NCBI RefSeq assembly: GCF_002835935.1
Contig: NZ_PJCF01000002.1
Span: 365,872-429,871 of the forward strand
Length of the DNA: 64,000 bases
Origin: Paraglaciecola sp. MB-3u-78
GTDB lineage: Bacteria > Pseudomonadota > Gammaproteobacteria > Enterobacterales > Alteromonadaceae
Reading direction: 5' to 3'
Numbering within the stretch: position 1 is the stretch's first letter; every line of letters starts with the position of its first letter. The notes beneath the pieces are model-generated. The model was not told the DNA's origin. It saw nothing but the letters and a program-made list of their open reading frames with translations, and made no database searches. The translations under genes and the position numbers were made by a program. Shown in pieces: positions 9,552 through 19,597 of the stretch.

Positions 9552-11022
9552 CGAATTTTCCAAGTTCATTTTGTAGGCCAACCACCTCTTTTTGTAAATC
9601 CATCAGCTCATTCATATTGTCATCAATACTTTGAACTTGAAGGTTCGTTAAGTTGGATAATTTTTTAGCAGAATCAGATATTGTTGCAGACATTGCTGAA
9701 TGCTCCTCTGTCGCAGCGGCTACTGAGCTTGTGTTTATGCTAAATTTCTCAATAAGATCGTTAACACCCTGAATGCTTTCACTCGCCTCAGTGGATCCTT
9801 TGACGTTATCATCAACTCGATTTGCGCACTCAGACATCTTCTTAACCGCCTCAACAGAGCCTTCTATTAACTTATTCGTAATTTTACCAATTTCTTCTGC
9901 GTTCTCTCCTGTTTTGATAGATAGCGTTCTTACTTCATCCGCAACAACAGCAAACCCTCTGCCATGCTCGCCGGCCCTTGCTGACTCAATGGCTGCATTC
10001 AAGGCTAATAAATTAGTTTGGTCAGAAATACTCTTAATGGCAGTCATCGCCACATCAATCTCGTTACACATTTTAGATAGGTTTTCTATTGTTTGAGCGG
10101 CATTGTCGATGTCTAACTTTAAACTTTTAGCATCGTCGGAATTGTTATCAATAATCCCCTTTGCTTTTAATGAGCCTAACCCAGCTTCTTTGCTAAGAGA
10201 ATCAATATCCACCACGCTTTTCGCAACATCAGCGTTTGCAAGACTAACCTGCTCTAAGGCTAAAGTAATATGCTCAACTTCATTTTGATTTTCCTTAGCC
10301 ATTTTCATAGAATCTACTGAACTTTTAGACAAACTATCTGACAACTGTTTGGTGTTGTCACTGCCTAATTTTACAACCGTCACAAATGATCGCAGCGAAG
10401 AAAGTAGTCGATTAAAGTCATCAATAGCCTTGCTGTCGCCAACTACTGGATTGGTGATGTTAATTTTATCTGTACCCACAATTTCATCCACCGCATTACT
10501 GAGCACATAACCTGCTTTTGATTCCGACTCAGAGCTTCTCGCTGAAATAACCAATACAATTCCTTCAGCTACCGCAAAGAATGCATGTATTGCTAATATG
10601 CCGTATGACAGATGACCTTCTTCAAAGATATAAATCCCTGATACTGAACTTTGTAAGGCAAAGAAACCAAAGTGATGGACAGTAACAATCAACACACCAG
10701 TGACTATGACTTTCCAGTCACGGTAGATACTTAAGAATGCAAGCATGGTGAATATTTCGAAATGCATCTCAGTTAGACCCATTAACTGCTGGATGTGAAG
10801 AGCTGTGATTAATTGTGTACTCGCCGCAACAACATGCCGAGTAGCGCTGCTATAGGGACTTGACTTCATCATAATTAAAGGTAAAGCAACAATGATTGTA
10901 CCGATCGTCGCCCCCATCATGAGTGTATCTGTGAAAATGCCGATAATGATGGCTGCCAACCATTGAGCAATTAAAACCACTGTAAATATATTGTTTGCGT
11001 CTTTATGCCAAGGGTAATTCAT
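9544..11022 (-). CDS. Methyl-accepting chemotaxis protein with polytopic membrane sensor
   Basis: Chemoreceptor relaying a signal to CheA/CheW. The N-terminal ~165 residues form several membrane helices with only short loops and no periplasmic ligand domain, followed by a linker (about 170-215) and a long helical signalling region. The conserved hairpin tip reads [20 protein letters not shown] followed by VADEVRTLS, the standard MCP signature. No HAMP domain is obvious. The start ATG is chosen because AGGTG lies 6 bases upstream; a GTG three codons earlier is possible. Its partner downstream is a membrane-anchored Cys-containing protein, which suggests a sensory pair. The ligand is unknown; a signal sensed within the membrane is an inference. 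Confidence 0.9.
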   Translation of the reverse strand: MNYPWHKDANNIFTVVLIAQWLAAIIIGIFTDTLMMGATIGTIIVALPLIMMKSSPYSSATRHVVAASTQLITALHIQQLMGLTEMHFEIFTMLAFLSIYRDWKVIVTGVLIVTVHHFGFFALQSSVSGIYIFEEGHLSYGILAIHAFFAVAEGIVLVISARSSESESKAGYVLSNAVDEIVGTDKINITNPVVGDSKAIDDFNRLLSSLRSFVTVVKLGSDNTKQLSDSLSKSSVDSMKMAKENQNEVEHITLALEQVSLANADVAKSVVDIDSLSKEAGLGSLKAKGIIDNNSDDAKSLKLDIDNAAQTIENLSKMCNEIDVAMTAIKSISDQTNLLALNAAIESARAGEHGRGFAVVADEVRTLSIKTGENAEEIGKITNKLIEGSVEAVKKMSECANRVDDNVKGSTEASESIQGVNDLIEKFSINTSSVAAATEEHSAMSATISDSAKKLSNLTNLQVQSIDDNMNELMDLQKEVVGLQNELGKFEA

Positions 11023-11900
11023 ACATAACACCTATATCGTTTATTTAAAGGCCGCCTTTTCACACTGCGGGCATATGCTTGTAATCAAAAAATTTAATCT
11101 TTGTATCACTTTAAGGATCAATCATTCCATTGACACACCTGCCGTCTGTAGAAGATAAACTGTGCATATTTTTCTGTCCGAAAAAAATTAACTCTTCTCT
11201 ATCGTCAGTACACCAAAAAACATAAATGTAAGACGCCATAACAATAACGATTTATTGCTGAAATTTTGTCTCTTAGTTAACGTTTACACCACATATTGGC
11301 CGTTAATTCAAAATAAAATGTTCCCCATTTCTGATTTATCTTATTCATGTATAATGATTAATCAAAGTCAATGCAACATAAATTCTAGCTGCAGCCATAT
11401 ATAAAAATGATGATAGGCACTGTAATACAGATAAGTGTGAAGATTGTGCTTTTACAAATAATTGCGGCGGTTTCGTTGCTAGTTACCTAAACGTGATGCC
11501 AACCATATCTGGATTTTTATTGGACCTTGGTAGCATTCTTTATCAAATGCAGAATCGATGTTCAGAATACATTTTAAATAAAATGACCTATGAACTGTAA
11601 AACACTTGGTTCCAGTTGACTTGAGAAAATCAACGGGGGAAATATTGACCTAAATAGCGTTTTTAACACTCCCAAAAGGCCACTAGAGTTATAGGTTAGC
11701 TAGTAATCAGGCAATGCAGATACAAAATCCAAATTCACGTCAAAAACATCGGATTCAAAATAATTAGTTCTGTTTTGCCTGCCTCTATTATAGTCTCTGG
11801 CCTTCAGTAGAGTAGGTATTTAACTATGATACGAATAGTGACCACAAATATCACAAATGTTTATTGTAGGTCCCTATTATCCTCTTACTACTGCATCAAA
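11023..11900. other. Long gene-poor region upstream of the chemoreceptor gene
   Basis: No protein-coding gene was seen in 880 bases. The composition is AT-rich. One short stretch near 11610-11652 reads VPVDLRKS in one frame, faintly like the start of an IS66 TnpB protein, but it is too short to call. The region probably holds the chemoreceptor promoter and decayed sequence. Confidence 0.35.
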
Positions 11901-12480
11901 TTATCGCATGCCTTTACCCGTAGCCGCCCAATACACACCACCGAATATATGCTGTTGTAACAGACTATAGGACCAACCTGAGCGCATATGGCCTAAGTTT
12001 GTATAAAAAGAACGACCGCCATCAAAATTGTGATACCAAGATACAGGGTGAAAATCGCCCATACCATCGCCTTTAACTTTTCCCCAGTCTGCTTTCGGGT
12101 CATAGGTTGTCTCGTCGATAGACAAAATATAATTTAAGCCTGACACTTTTTCATCGCCAAACTCATACCATTCATCAGTCCACAGAAAGCTTTTTGGTAA
12201 ACGTTCAACACCAAGAAAATTGCTGTTAAGGACATCCACTTGGGCTGTTTGATTAGTGGGATGGATCACAAATAATCGCCCACCAACTTTGTATACCAAT
12301 CCCATTCATATTCAGTGTCTGTCGCGCTGTGGATCCCCACAAACCCCTTACCGGCTTTGTAAAATTTTTAAAACGCTTTTTGCTGTTCATCGTTTAAAAC
12401 ATTTCCAGTGGTGTTTAAAAAGCAACCGATAATATAATGAGTAGCACTTTATTTGACAAAAGTTGCGGATAAGTCACTGG
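11901..12480 (-). pseudogene. Broken ThuA-family (glutamine amidotransferase-like) gene
   Basis: The intact 3' part encodes a ThuA-domain C-terminal half, with HPVSWYHNFDGGRSFYTNLGH as the characteristic stretch. Upstream, in another frame, the homology continues as GFVGIHSATDTEYEWDWYTK and FLNTTGNVLNDEQQKAF. A TAA at about 12368 interrupts it, and a one-base frame change near 12268-12280 separates the two parts. An additional in-frame stop lies further upstream, around 12445. The N-terminal sixth or so of the family is not recognisable. ThuA proteins are class I amidotransferase-like proteins often linked to sugar metabolism. The gene cannot yield a full protein, so I call it a pseudogene; the 134-residue open part is a remnant. 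Confidence 0.8.
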
Positions 12481-13137
12481 TAACCTAATTATTGATATTT
12501 TTTATTGGAGAAAGTTGCGTGATCTGATTATTTCTCAAATTTTCAATGATACCGATATTGATGCTCAGCGAGATAGATCCAAACGTCATGGGGTCTAGAA
12601 TATAACCGTCATCCCGACTCTAAGCAATGAACAACAGGCGATTCTTAAGCTGCAATCTTAAATAAAACTCGGCTATTGGGATAACTTGTGGCTGATGATA
12701 AAAGGAAATTGCGTGGCACAATGGTCTCATCTAAATCCTTCAGGGACTGACCACTTTGACTAAATATTTGCTCAATAGAATGAATCACGTATCAGAGATA
12801 AGGAGCTGTTATAGCGCAGATTGTTGTGCAAGGACTCCCTAAGAAAGTCGAATGTATTTCACCGCTTAAATCAACAAGTTCGATGCCCATTGTATAGAAC
12901 TGCTACTTTGTATACTCTTTTATAAAGTAAATGGGTTAAGGGGATCATATGTTATTTGAAGTTAACTTTTATACTGGTCATCGACAGACTGTTCATCGAC
13001 GGGATTATGATTACTCATGACTTTATTTCTATTTTCACTTAAGACATATATACCATGTTATGTGAATTCAAAAACAAGCTCCGTCCAATATAGAAATGGA
13101 TGAACTCGTAATATGTCCCTATAAATAGAAGGTTACA
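12481..13137. other. Gene-poor region between the ThuA remnant and the PQQ dehydrogenase gene
   Basis: No recognisable gene. A 23-codon ORF at 12949-13020 on the plus strand has an AAGGGG site 5 bases before its ATG and contains CATCGAC twice; it may be a leader peptide or chance. The remaining sequence has scattered short ORFs that look like decayed coding DNA. A ribosome site AGAAGG for the dehydrogenase gene lies at the right end. Confidence 0.4.
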
Positions 13138-15288
13138 ATGCATAAAACCATCACACTATTATCCATGTCTTGTATTTTTCTCTTTGCTTGTGAGCGAAGC
13201 GAAATCTCTGACACCCCACCCCTTATTTCGGATACAAAAGCAGCAAGTCAAACTCATTCAGTCACTGCTGAAACGATCATTCGAGCTGACTCATCTGGGT
13301 GGTTGTCACATGGGCGAACATACTCAGAGCAGCGGCATTCCCCCCTAAAAGAAATAAACACAGAGACCGTGGCAGAACTTGGTTTGTTTTGGTCCTTTGA
13401 TCTTGGAACAAGCCGAGGTATTGAAGCAACCCCCATTGTGCATAACGGCATTATGTATGTCACATCAACTTGGAATATCGTGCATGCCCTCGATGCGAGA
13501 ACGGGAAAGCAGTTATGGCGATTTGATCCCGTAGTGGATAAAGAACAGGCAAGTAAAGGCTGTTGTGACGCTGTGAATAGAGGCGTGGCTATTTGGGGTG
13601 ACGCGGTATTTACAGCAACCATTGACGGCCGGTTAATTTCGCTCAATGCACAAACAGGTCAAAAGAACTGGGACATCAATACCATTGATAAATTTTACCC
13701 CTACACGATTACTGGCGCACCACGAGTTGTCAAAGGCAAGGTGATCATTGGTAATGGGGGAGCAGAACTTGGAGTACGGGGTTATATTTCAGCTTATGAT
13801 GCGATGACCGGCGAGCAAGTTTGGCGTTTTTTTACCGTACCAGGAAACCCAGCAGATGGCTTTGAAAATGAAACCATGGAAATGGCAGCAAAAACTTGGA
13901 CAGGGGAGTATTGGGCTGCCGGTGGTGGTGGCACCGCTTGGGATTCAATGGCCTACGATCCCGAACTAGACTTATTATATATCGGGGTAGGTAATGGCAC
14001 GCCATGGAACCAGGCTATTCGAAGCCCTGATGGCGGCGATAACTTGTTCTTGTCGTCGATTGTTGCTGTGCGCCCTGATACAGGTGAATACGTGTGGCAT
14101 TATCAAACGACGCCCGGTGAAACTTGGGATTACACCGCTACGCAGCATATGATATTAGCGGATTTAAAACTTGCAGGTGAAACCCGTAAAGTCATTATGC
14201 AAGCACCTAAAAATGGTTTCTTCTATGTGATTGATCGTGAAACGGGTGCCTTTATTTCTGCGAAAAACTTTGTGCCAGTCACCTGGGCTACCCATATAGA
14301 CCAGACCACAGGGCGTCCAGTAGAAACTGAGGGGGCTCGTTATGTGGGAGAAACACCTGCTTTACAACTGCCTGGACCCCTTGGTGCTCATAATTGGCAT
14401 CCTATGTCGTATAGTCCAGACACAGGTTTAGTGTATATTCCTGCTCAGGAAGCACCCCATGTTTATGCTGAGCAAACTGATTATAAAAGAACTAATGGTT
14501 TTTGGAATACAGGTACAGAACTGAGTGCCGCGGCGTTGCCCACTGATAAGGCAACCTTTAAAGCATTAAAAGCGATGGTAAAAGGGCGATTATTAGCTTG
14601 GGATCCTGTCACGCAAAAGCCAGCATGGTCCTTTGAACATGGCGGCCCGTGGAATGGCGGTGTGTTATCCACATCTGGAAATTTAGTTTTTCAAGGAACT
14701 GCAGATGCACATTTTGCTGCTTATGATGCCCTTACGGGTAAGCGAAAATGGCGTTTTTATACTCAAACAGGTGTGGTAGCAGCCCCTATTACCTATCAGA
14801 TAGACGGTGAACAATTTATAGCGATAGCTTCTGGTTGGGGCGGTTCTTATGTCTTGAGTGGAGGGGGTGTTTTCCCTACTGGTAGTAAGGCTAATGTTGG
14901 CCGGGTAATGGTCTTTAAACTTGGAGCTAAAGCCACCTTACCGGAGTTACCAGACGATAACTTTATATTACCCGATACCCCCAAGTTACTTGATGTATCT
15001 GAAGAAGTCCTCGCCAAGGGAAATCGTGCCTACGACAATAATTGTCTGGTGTGCCATGGCTTTCAAGCCTATTCCTCAGGCCTCATTCCAAACTTACGTT
15101 ATTCTGCAATAACCAACAGCGAGCAGGCTTGGAATAGTGTGGTGGTAGGTGGCGGACTAGCAGAACAAGGCATGCCAAACTTCGGCAAAATAATTGATGA
15201 CGATACCGCTGAAGCGATACGGGCATATGTTATCTCTGAAGCAAATAGTGTGCGAGGTCAGGAATTCTACCAAGCTATCGAAAACTAA
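13138..15288 (+). CDS. PQQ-dependent alcohol dehydrogenase with C-terminal cytochrome c domain (quinohaemoprotein), lipoprotein type
   Basis: Oxidises an alcohol or aldehyde in the periplasm using pyrroloquinoline quinone and passes electrons to haem c. A lipobox LFAC ends at Cys18. An eight-bladed propeller follows, with repeated tryptophan-docking motifs such as ALDARTGKQLW, AYDAMTGEQVW and AYDALTGKRKW. Family landmarks are the vicinal cysteines C142-C143, the probable metal ligand Glu210 (GAELGVRG) and the probable catalytic Asp331 in WDYTATQ. The cytochrome c motif CLVCH sits at 636-640. The 716-residue length fits type II quinohaemoprotein dehydrogenases. The residue two after Asp331 is Thr, not the Asp typical of lanthanide enzymes, so calcium is expected. 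No pqq or cytochrome genes are adjacent. Substrate unknown. Confidence 0.93.
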   Translation: MHKTITLLSMSCIFLFACERSEISDTPPLISDTKAASQTHSVTAETIIRADSSGWLSHGRTYSEQRHSPLKEINTETVAELGLFWSFDLGTSRGIEATPIVHNGIMYVTSTWNIVHALDARTGKQLWRFDPVVDKEQASKGCCDAVNRGVAIWGDAVFTATIDGRLISLNAQTGQKNWDINTIDKFYPYTITGAPRVVKGKVIIGNGGAELGVRGYISAYDAMTGEQVWRFFTVPGNPADGFENETMEMAAKTWTGEYWAAGGGGTAWDSMAYDPELDLLYIGVGNGTPWNQAIRSPDGGDNLFLSSIVAVRPDTGEYVWHYQTTPGETWDYTATQHMILADLKLAGETRKVIMQAPKNGFFYVIDRETGAFISAKNFVPVTWATHIDQTTGRPVETEGARYVGETPALQLPGPLGAHNWHPMSYSPDTGLVYIPAQEAPHVYAEQTDYKRTNGFWNTGTELSAAALPTDKATFKALKAMVKGRLLAWDPVTQKPAWSFEHGGPWNGGVLSTSGNLVFQGTADAHFAAYDALTGKRKWRFYTQTGVVAAPITYQIDGEQFIAIASGWGGSYVLSGGGVFPTGSKANVGRVMVFKLGAKATLPELPDDNFILPDTPKLLDVSEEVLAKGNRAYDNNCLVCHGFQAYSSGLIPNLRYSAITNSEQAWNSVVVGGGLAEQGMPNFGKIIDDDTAEAIRAYVISEANSVRGQEFYQAIEN

Positions 15289-15360
15289 GACGTATAAAAG
15301 CATAGAACAATAAGCACTATCCTTGAGTTTTATAACAGACCTGAATTGAGGAAATACAGA

Positions 15361-15404
15361 CTTTACCTAACTGGCAACAGGCAGTTAGGTAAAGGACATT
15401 TTTT
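15361..15404 (+). terminator. Rho-independent terminator after the PQQ dehydrogenase gene
   Basis: A perfect 13-bp stem CTTTACCTAACTG/CAGTTAGGTAAAG with an 8-base loop is followed four bases later by six T. It lies 72 bases after the stop codon. Confidence 0.85.
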
Positions 15405-15530
15405 GAAGTCAGACTGGCCGCTATCCTTACGCATCCGATGTGAAAATACGATTCAAATTCAATGTTCAACGGCTTATGTCGGCCTGTGAGGTTATAACAT
15501 GTATACTTTGCCAAGATTTTTGTTCTTAGG

Positions 15531-16697
15531 TTACTTATTTATAATCTCCGGCAAAATCAAGCCATTTTTTCTCATATAGGCGCAAGCATACATACTAAGT
15601 AACTTGTTTTGTTCTTCTTTCGTTAGTTCGACCAGTCTAGCTTGTAAATAATGAGTAGCGGCTTGGGTGTAATGGTCAGACTCAGTGGTATTTTTATCAA
15701 TGATGACACCATCTTTACTCAGCATTTCAGCGGCAACAGAGCCAGTGGGAAAAGATTGGTATCCTTGCAGTATTTCCTGATCGATATGTCCAGCCGCTTC
15801 TTTTGCGGTACTAAACTGAGCTGCCAATACTTCACCAAAATGAATATGCACCCTACCCTTTTGACCGGTAATACCGTTGACAATGCTTCTGACATCTTCA
15901 TTATCAGGCTTGTCATAACAACCTTCACGTTCAACTTCTTGTAATTCTTTGGCTTTATTGATGTCACAGGGATCAAACTCATAAGAGATGGATACCGGTA
16001 CAATGCGTAAACTTCGAATGTATTGTGAAAACGCAACGTCTTTAGACTTATTTAATGCCAACATAGACAAAATAGCGGGGTTGGTGATGTCGTTACCATC
16101 TTTTGCGCGCCCTTCTCTTTGGGCTATCCAAATATGCTGTTGCTCAGTATTTAAGGAGAACTCAATATATTCACTTAACAATTTTGCTGCCGCTAACTTT
16201 TCACGTCTATCGGTGGCTGAACGTTTCACGATAAAACACTTATTTAACCTGATAAGATCAGCTACCCATTCTTTTTTAAGTAAATTATCACCTACCGCAA
16301 TACGCACTGTATCTTGGCCATTGATATGCAGAGCCCAATTCACAAAAGCGGGATCTAAGGCAATATCACGATGATTACTCATAAACAAACAGGCTTGAGA
16401 TAAGTCCAGTTTATCTAAACCACTAACAGTAAACGATTCTGTAGTCGTGTTAATCATTCGCTCCATATAAGGTTCAACTAATCGTTGGAAGTCTCTATGG
16501 GTAGTGACATTGGTGATTTGTTTGATGATGTAATGACGGGTAAAAAAACCTAGAGTCGGCCGCATAAACTGCGGCCATGCACTAAATTTGAAAGCAACGA
16601 TGCTATCGATAAATTCTTTGTTTTTAAAAAGCTTCGGTAAAACGACACATAAATCTGAGTCGTCAAAGGGCCGAATTGAATCAAATTTAGTAGGCAT
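15531..16697 (-). CDS. PlsC-like acyltransferase family protein
   Basis: Putative glycerophospholipid acyltransferase of the PlsC superfamily, expected at the inner membrane face. The catalytic region is MSNHRDIALDPAF, with His109 followed by an Asp at 111 and another at 115. The canonical H-x4-D spacing is therefore not met exactly. IVKRSATD is a likely second family motif, and WIAQREGRAKDG corresponds to the glycerol-phosphate-binding EGTRS-type motif. The 388 residues include an N-terminal extension of about 90 residues and an additional C-terminal region. Substrate not predictable; it may be a lipid-remodelling enzyme rather than the essential PlsC. Confidence 0.8.
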   Translation of the reverse strand: MPTKFDSIRPFDDSDLCVVLPKLFKNKEFIDSIVAFKFSAWPQFMRPTLGFFTRHYIIKQITNVTTHRDFQRLVEPYMERMINTTTESFTVSGLDKLDLSQACLFMSNHRDIALDPAFVNWALHINGQDTVRIAVGDNLLKKEWVADLIRLNKCFIVKRSATDRREKLAAAKLLSEYIEFSLNTEQQHIWIAQREGRAKDGNDITNPAILSMLALNKSKDVAFSQYIRSLRIVPVSISYEFDPCDINKAKELQEVEREGCYDKPDNEDVRSIVNGITGQKGRVHIHFGEVLAAQFSTAKEAAGHIDQEILQGYQSFPTGSVAAEMLSKDGVIIDKNTTESDHYTQAATHYLQARLVELTKEEQNKLLSMYACAYMRKNGLILPEIINK

Positions 16698-16826
16698 ATT
16701 ATTTTTTGTTGTCTCTACTGTAAAACAGGCGGCATATTTTGCCGTTTATACTGCCAACGAGCAAACTCTTTAATCATGGTCTGCGAAATACAGACACTTT
16801 TTGCTGCTAAGCCGATTAAACGCGGT

Positions 16827-17381
16827 TTAATTTTCATCTAGCTGTAAGGCTTGCCAGTTTACTTCCACTTGCTCATGTTCGGCGGCGATAAATGCTGATT
16901 CACCACTTAATGTGACTGAAAATTCTACTTTTCGGGCCAGTAAAGCACTCAACGCTTGGACCTCTTGCCAATCAAAACTAAGTACATTCACCGGTAAGGT
17001 ACTAAATTGTGCTTGTGATTGTTTCCACCAGGCATTGGATTTTGAATTGAAACTGTACACATAGGTTTGTTTCGCCAAGCGACAGCTTTTTTTAATCCGC
17101 TCAAAGCTTGGCTCGCCAACATCTACCCAAAGATGTAGTTGATCATCTAAACCTCGCAACCAAATATCAGGTTCATCAATCGCACTTAAACCTTTAGTGA
17201 AAGCCATAAGGTTTTCATGGTCTTGATAGGCATGCAAACAAAACGCTAAAACTCGCACCATCATCCGCTCTTTGGTTTCTGATGGGTGTAAAGCAACGAT
17301 TAAATTGAGGGAGTCAAAATAGTCATGGTTAAGATCAGATACAGATAGTTTGAATTTATAAATAGTTGGCTTTAAAGCCAT
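16827..17381 (-). CDS. yaeQ: YaeQ family protein
   Basis: Conserved protein of the YaeQ family, with a PD-(D/E)xK nuclease-like fold known from the structure of a family member; its cellular role is not established. The segments HPSETKERMMVRVLAFCLHA, GLSAIDEPDIWLR, WVDVGEPSFERIKKSCR and YSFNSKSNAWW match the family closely. The start MALKPTIYK is chosen because E. coli YaeQ begins MALKATIYK; an ATG four codons earlier is possible. The length of 184 residues is normal. It is co-directional with the GNAT gene upstream and may share its transcript. Confidence 0.9.
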   Translation of the reverse strand: MALKPTIYKFKLSVSDLNHDYFDSLNLIVALHPSETKERMMVRVLAFCLHAYQDHENLMAFTKGLSAIDEPDIWLRGLDDQLHLWVDVGEPSFERIKKSCRLAKQTYVYSFNSKSNAWWKQSQAQFSTLPVNVLSFDWQEVQALSALLARKVEFSVTLSGESAFIAAEHEQVEVNWQALQLDEN

Positions 17382-17427
17382 AGGTAAGTGCATCCAAAGT
17401 ATAAAGGCGTGCCACTGCGGACGCCTA

Positions 17428-17886
17428 TTAAGATAATTTCATTTCAATAAGCGAGGTTTTAAAGCCTAACTTTTCGTAGGCTTTCCGTGCAGAGTTATTA
17501 TCCGCATAAGCTTCAAGATAAAAGTCCTGCATACCTTGAGTTTTACCCCAACTGATTAATGATTGGATGACCAATTGATTAATCCCCTGCCCTCTATGTG
17601 TCGGTGCCACGTACATAAATCCAAGATAAGCATCAAAGTCATGGGTCAAATGGGCTTTTGACTCTCTGATGCGAACATAACCCGACCCCACAATCACCCC
17701 GGCATCTTCTGCCACCATGACTCTAGAATTTCCGCCGTCAATTAACGCCCCAATATCGTAATAACAAATATATTCAGACTTTAAAGAATCGTTAAAGGGT
17801 CGCTCTGTAGCGATAATACCTTGCTCAAATTCTTTTAATATCGGCAAGTCTGATTGCACAGCTGCTCTTATTATCAGGTCACTCAT
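17428..17886 (-). CDS. GNAT family N-acetyltransferase
   Basis: Acetyl-CoA-dependent acyltransferase of unknown substrate. The acetyl-CoA loop is visible as VAPTHRGQGINQLVIQ (motif A, Q/RxxGxG/A), with the later motif B around YADNNSARKAYEKLGFKT. The length of 152 residues covers one GNAT domain. It lies between yaeQ and guaA, same strand, 60 bases downstream of guaA. Confidence 0.85.
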   Translation of the reverse strand: MSDLIIRAAVQSDLPILKEFEQGIIATERPFNDSLKSEYICYYDIGALIDGGNSRVMVAEDAGVIVGSGYVRIRESKAHLTHDFDAYLGFMYVAPTHRGQGINQLVIQSLISWGKTQGMQDFYLEAYADNNSARKAYEKLGFKTSLIEMKLS

Positions 17887-17945
17887 AGGGCGTCTGGCCT
17901 TCTTAACTTAACTTATGAACATAACTTAACATATTAATGACTGTG

Positions 17946-19523
17946 TTATTCCCACTCAATGGTAGCCGGCGGTTTACCAGAAATATCGTAAACTACACGG
18001 GAAATCCCATCAATTTCGTTGATAATACGATTCGATACTTTACCTAAAAACTCATAAGGTAAATGTGCCCAGTGTGCAGTCATAAAGTCGATAGTTTCTA
18101 CCGCTCTTAATGACACTACCCAATCATACTTACGCACGTCACCCATCACACCTACCGATTTAACCGGCAAAAATACCGTAAAAGCTTGGCTGACTTTTTG
18201 ATACAGATCGGCAGCATGTAATTCATCAATAAAAATCGCATCGGCACGACGTAACAAGTCACAATATTCTTTTTTCACTTCACCTAATACCCGTACACCT
18301 AAACCCGGCCCTGGGAAAGGATGGCGATATAACATGTCATAGGGTAAACCTAGCTCTAAACCAATTTTGCGGACTTCATCTTTAAATAGTTCTCGTAATG
18401 GTTCCACTAACCCCATTTTCATATCAGCAGGCAAGCCCCCAACATTATGGTGTGATTTGATCACATGAGCTTTACCTGTAGCAGAAGCAGCAGACTCAAT
18501 AACATCAGGATAAATAGTTCCTTGTGCCAGCCACTTGGCATTGACTAACTTTTTAGACTCTTCGTCAAAAACTTCAACAAATATTCGACCAATAATTTTG
18601 CGTTTAGCCTCGGGCTCAGAAGTGTCAGCTAAAGCGTCAAGAAATCTATCTTCAGCTTCAATTTTTCGAATATTCAGTCCAAAGTGATCGCCAAACATAT
18701 CCATCACTTGTTGGCCTTCATTAAGACGCAACAAACCGTTATCAACAAAAACACAAGTCAGGTTTTTACCAATAGCACGATGTAACAGCATTGCCACAAC
18801 AGAAGAATCAACCCCACCGGACAAACCTAAAATAACTTGGTCATCACCGATTTGCTGTTTCATCTTTGCAATTGCATTTTCTATTATAGCTGCAGGTGTC
18901 CATAACTTTTCACAACCACAGATGTCGAGTACAAAATGGGATAAAATCCGTTCACCTTGGCGAGTGTGAGTCACTTCGGGGTGAAACTGAACACCGTAAA
19001 ATTGTTTTTCTGTATTCACAAAAGCCGCAAATGGACAGCTTTCAGTTTTAGCTGTAGTCACAAAGCCCGGAGGCGCAGCACTTACCTTGTCACCATGACT
19101 CATCCAAACATCAAGCAAGGCATTGCCGTTGGCACCTACATGATCTTCAATGTGGTTCAACAAAGTCATATCACTAATCACTTCAACCTGTGCATAGCCA
19201 AATTCACGTTTATTGGAACCTTGTACTGCGCCGCCAAGTTGCTCAGCCATAACTTGCATGCCATAACAAATACCCAATACAGGCACACCGGCTTGATACA
19301 CATACTCTGGTGCTCTGGGCGAATTTTCAGCATGAACAGATTCTGGGCCACCAGATAAAATAATACCGTTGGGGTTAAATTCACGAATTTGATCTTCGCT
19401 AACATCCCATGCCCAAAGTTCACAATAAACGCCAATTTCTCTGACGCGGCGCGCAATCAACTGGGTATATTGCGATCCAAAGTCGAGGATCAAAATACGT
19501 TGGTCATGGATATCTAAGCTCAT
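17946..19523 (-). CDS. guaA: GMP synthase (glutamine-hydrolysing)
   Basis: Converts XMP to GMP with ATP and glutamine. The N-terminal class I amidotransferase has nucleophile Cys86 in LGICYGMQ and the His of QFHPEVTHT near residue 180. The ATP pyrophosphatase domain follows, with P-loop [10 protein letters not shown] near residue 233, and then the C-terminal dimerisation domain ending in PPATIEWE. 525 residues, identical in length to the E. coli enzyme. Transcribed after guaB with a 74-base gap, the standard guaBA operon. Confidence 0.98.
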   Translation of the reverse strand: MSLDIHDQRILILDFGSQYTQLIARRVREIGVYCELWAWDVSEDQIREFNPNGIILSGGPESVHAENSPRAPEYVYQAGVPVLGICYGMQVMAEQLGGAVQGSNKREFGYAQVEVISDMTLLNHIEDHVGANGNALLDVWMSHGDKVSAAPPGFVTTAKTESCPFAAFVNTEKQFYGVQFHPEVTHTRQGERILSHFVLDICGCEKLWTPAAIIENAIAKMKQQIGDDQVILGLSGGVDSSVVAMLLHRAIGKNLTCVFVDNGLLRLNEGQQVMDMFGDHFGLNIRKIEAEDRFLDALADTSEPEAKRKIIGRIFVEVFDEESKKLVNAKWLAQGTIYPDVIESAASATGKAHVIKSHHNVGGLPADMKMGLVEPLRELFKDEVRKIGLELGLPYDMLYRHPFPGPGLGVRVLGEVKKEYCDLLRRADAIFIDELHAADLYQKVSQAFTVFLPVKSVGVMGDVRKYDWVVSLRAVETIDFMTAHWAHLPYEFLGKVSNRIINEIDGISRVVYDISGKPPATIEWE

Positions 19524-19597
19524 TTGGGTACTCTTTTAAGAAATAAAATGTGAACGCTGTGTGGCTAACAAACAACGTTCATTTGAAATAACACAAA

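Noticed and set aside
11601..11652. Short frame reading VPVDLRKS, faintly like IS66 TnpB
   Set aside because: Only about eight residues agree, there are no terminal inverted repeats and no neighbouring transposase, so chance is likely.
12949..13020. 23-codon ORF with AAGGGG ribosome site
   Set aside because: Too short to support as a gene without conservation; mentioned in the gap description only.
15317..15514. 65-codon minus-strand ORF between the PQQ dehydrogenase and acyltransferase genes
   Set aside because: It runs through a strong terminator hairpin and has no credible start or known domain.
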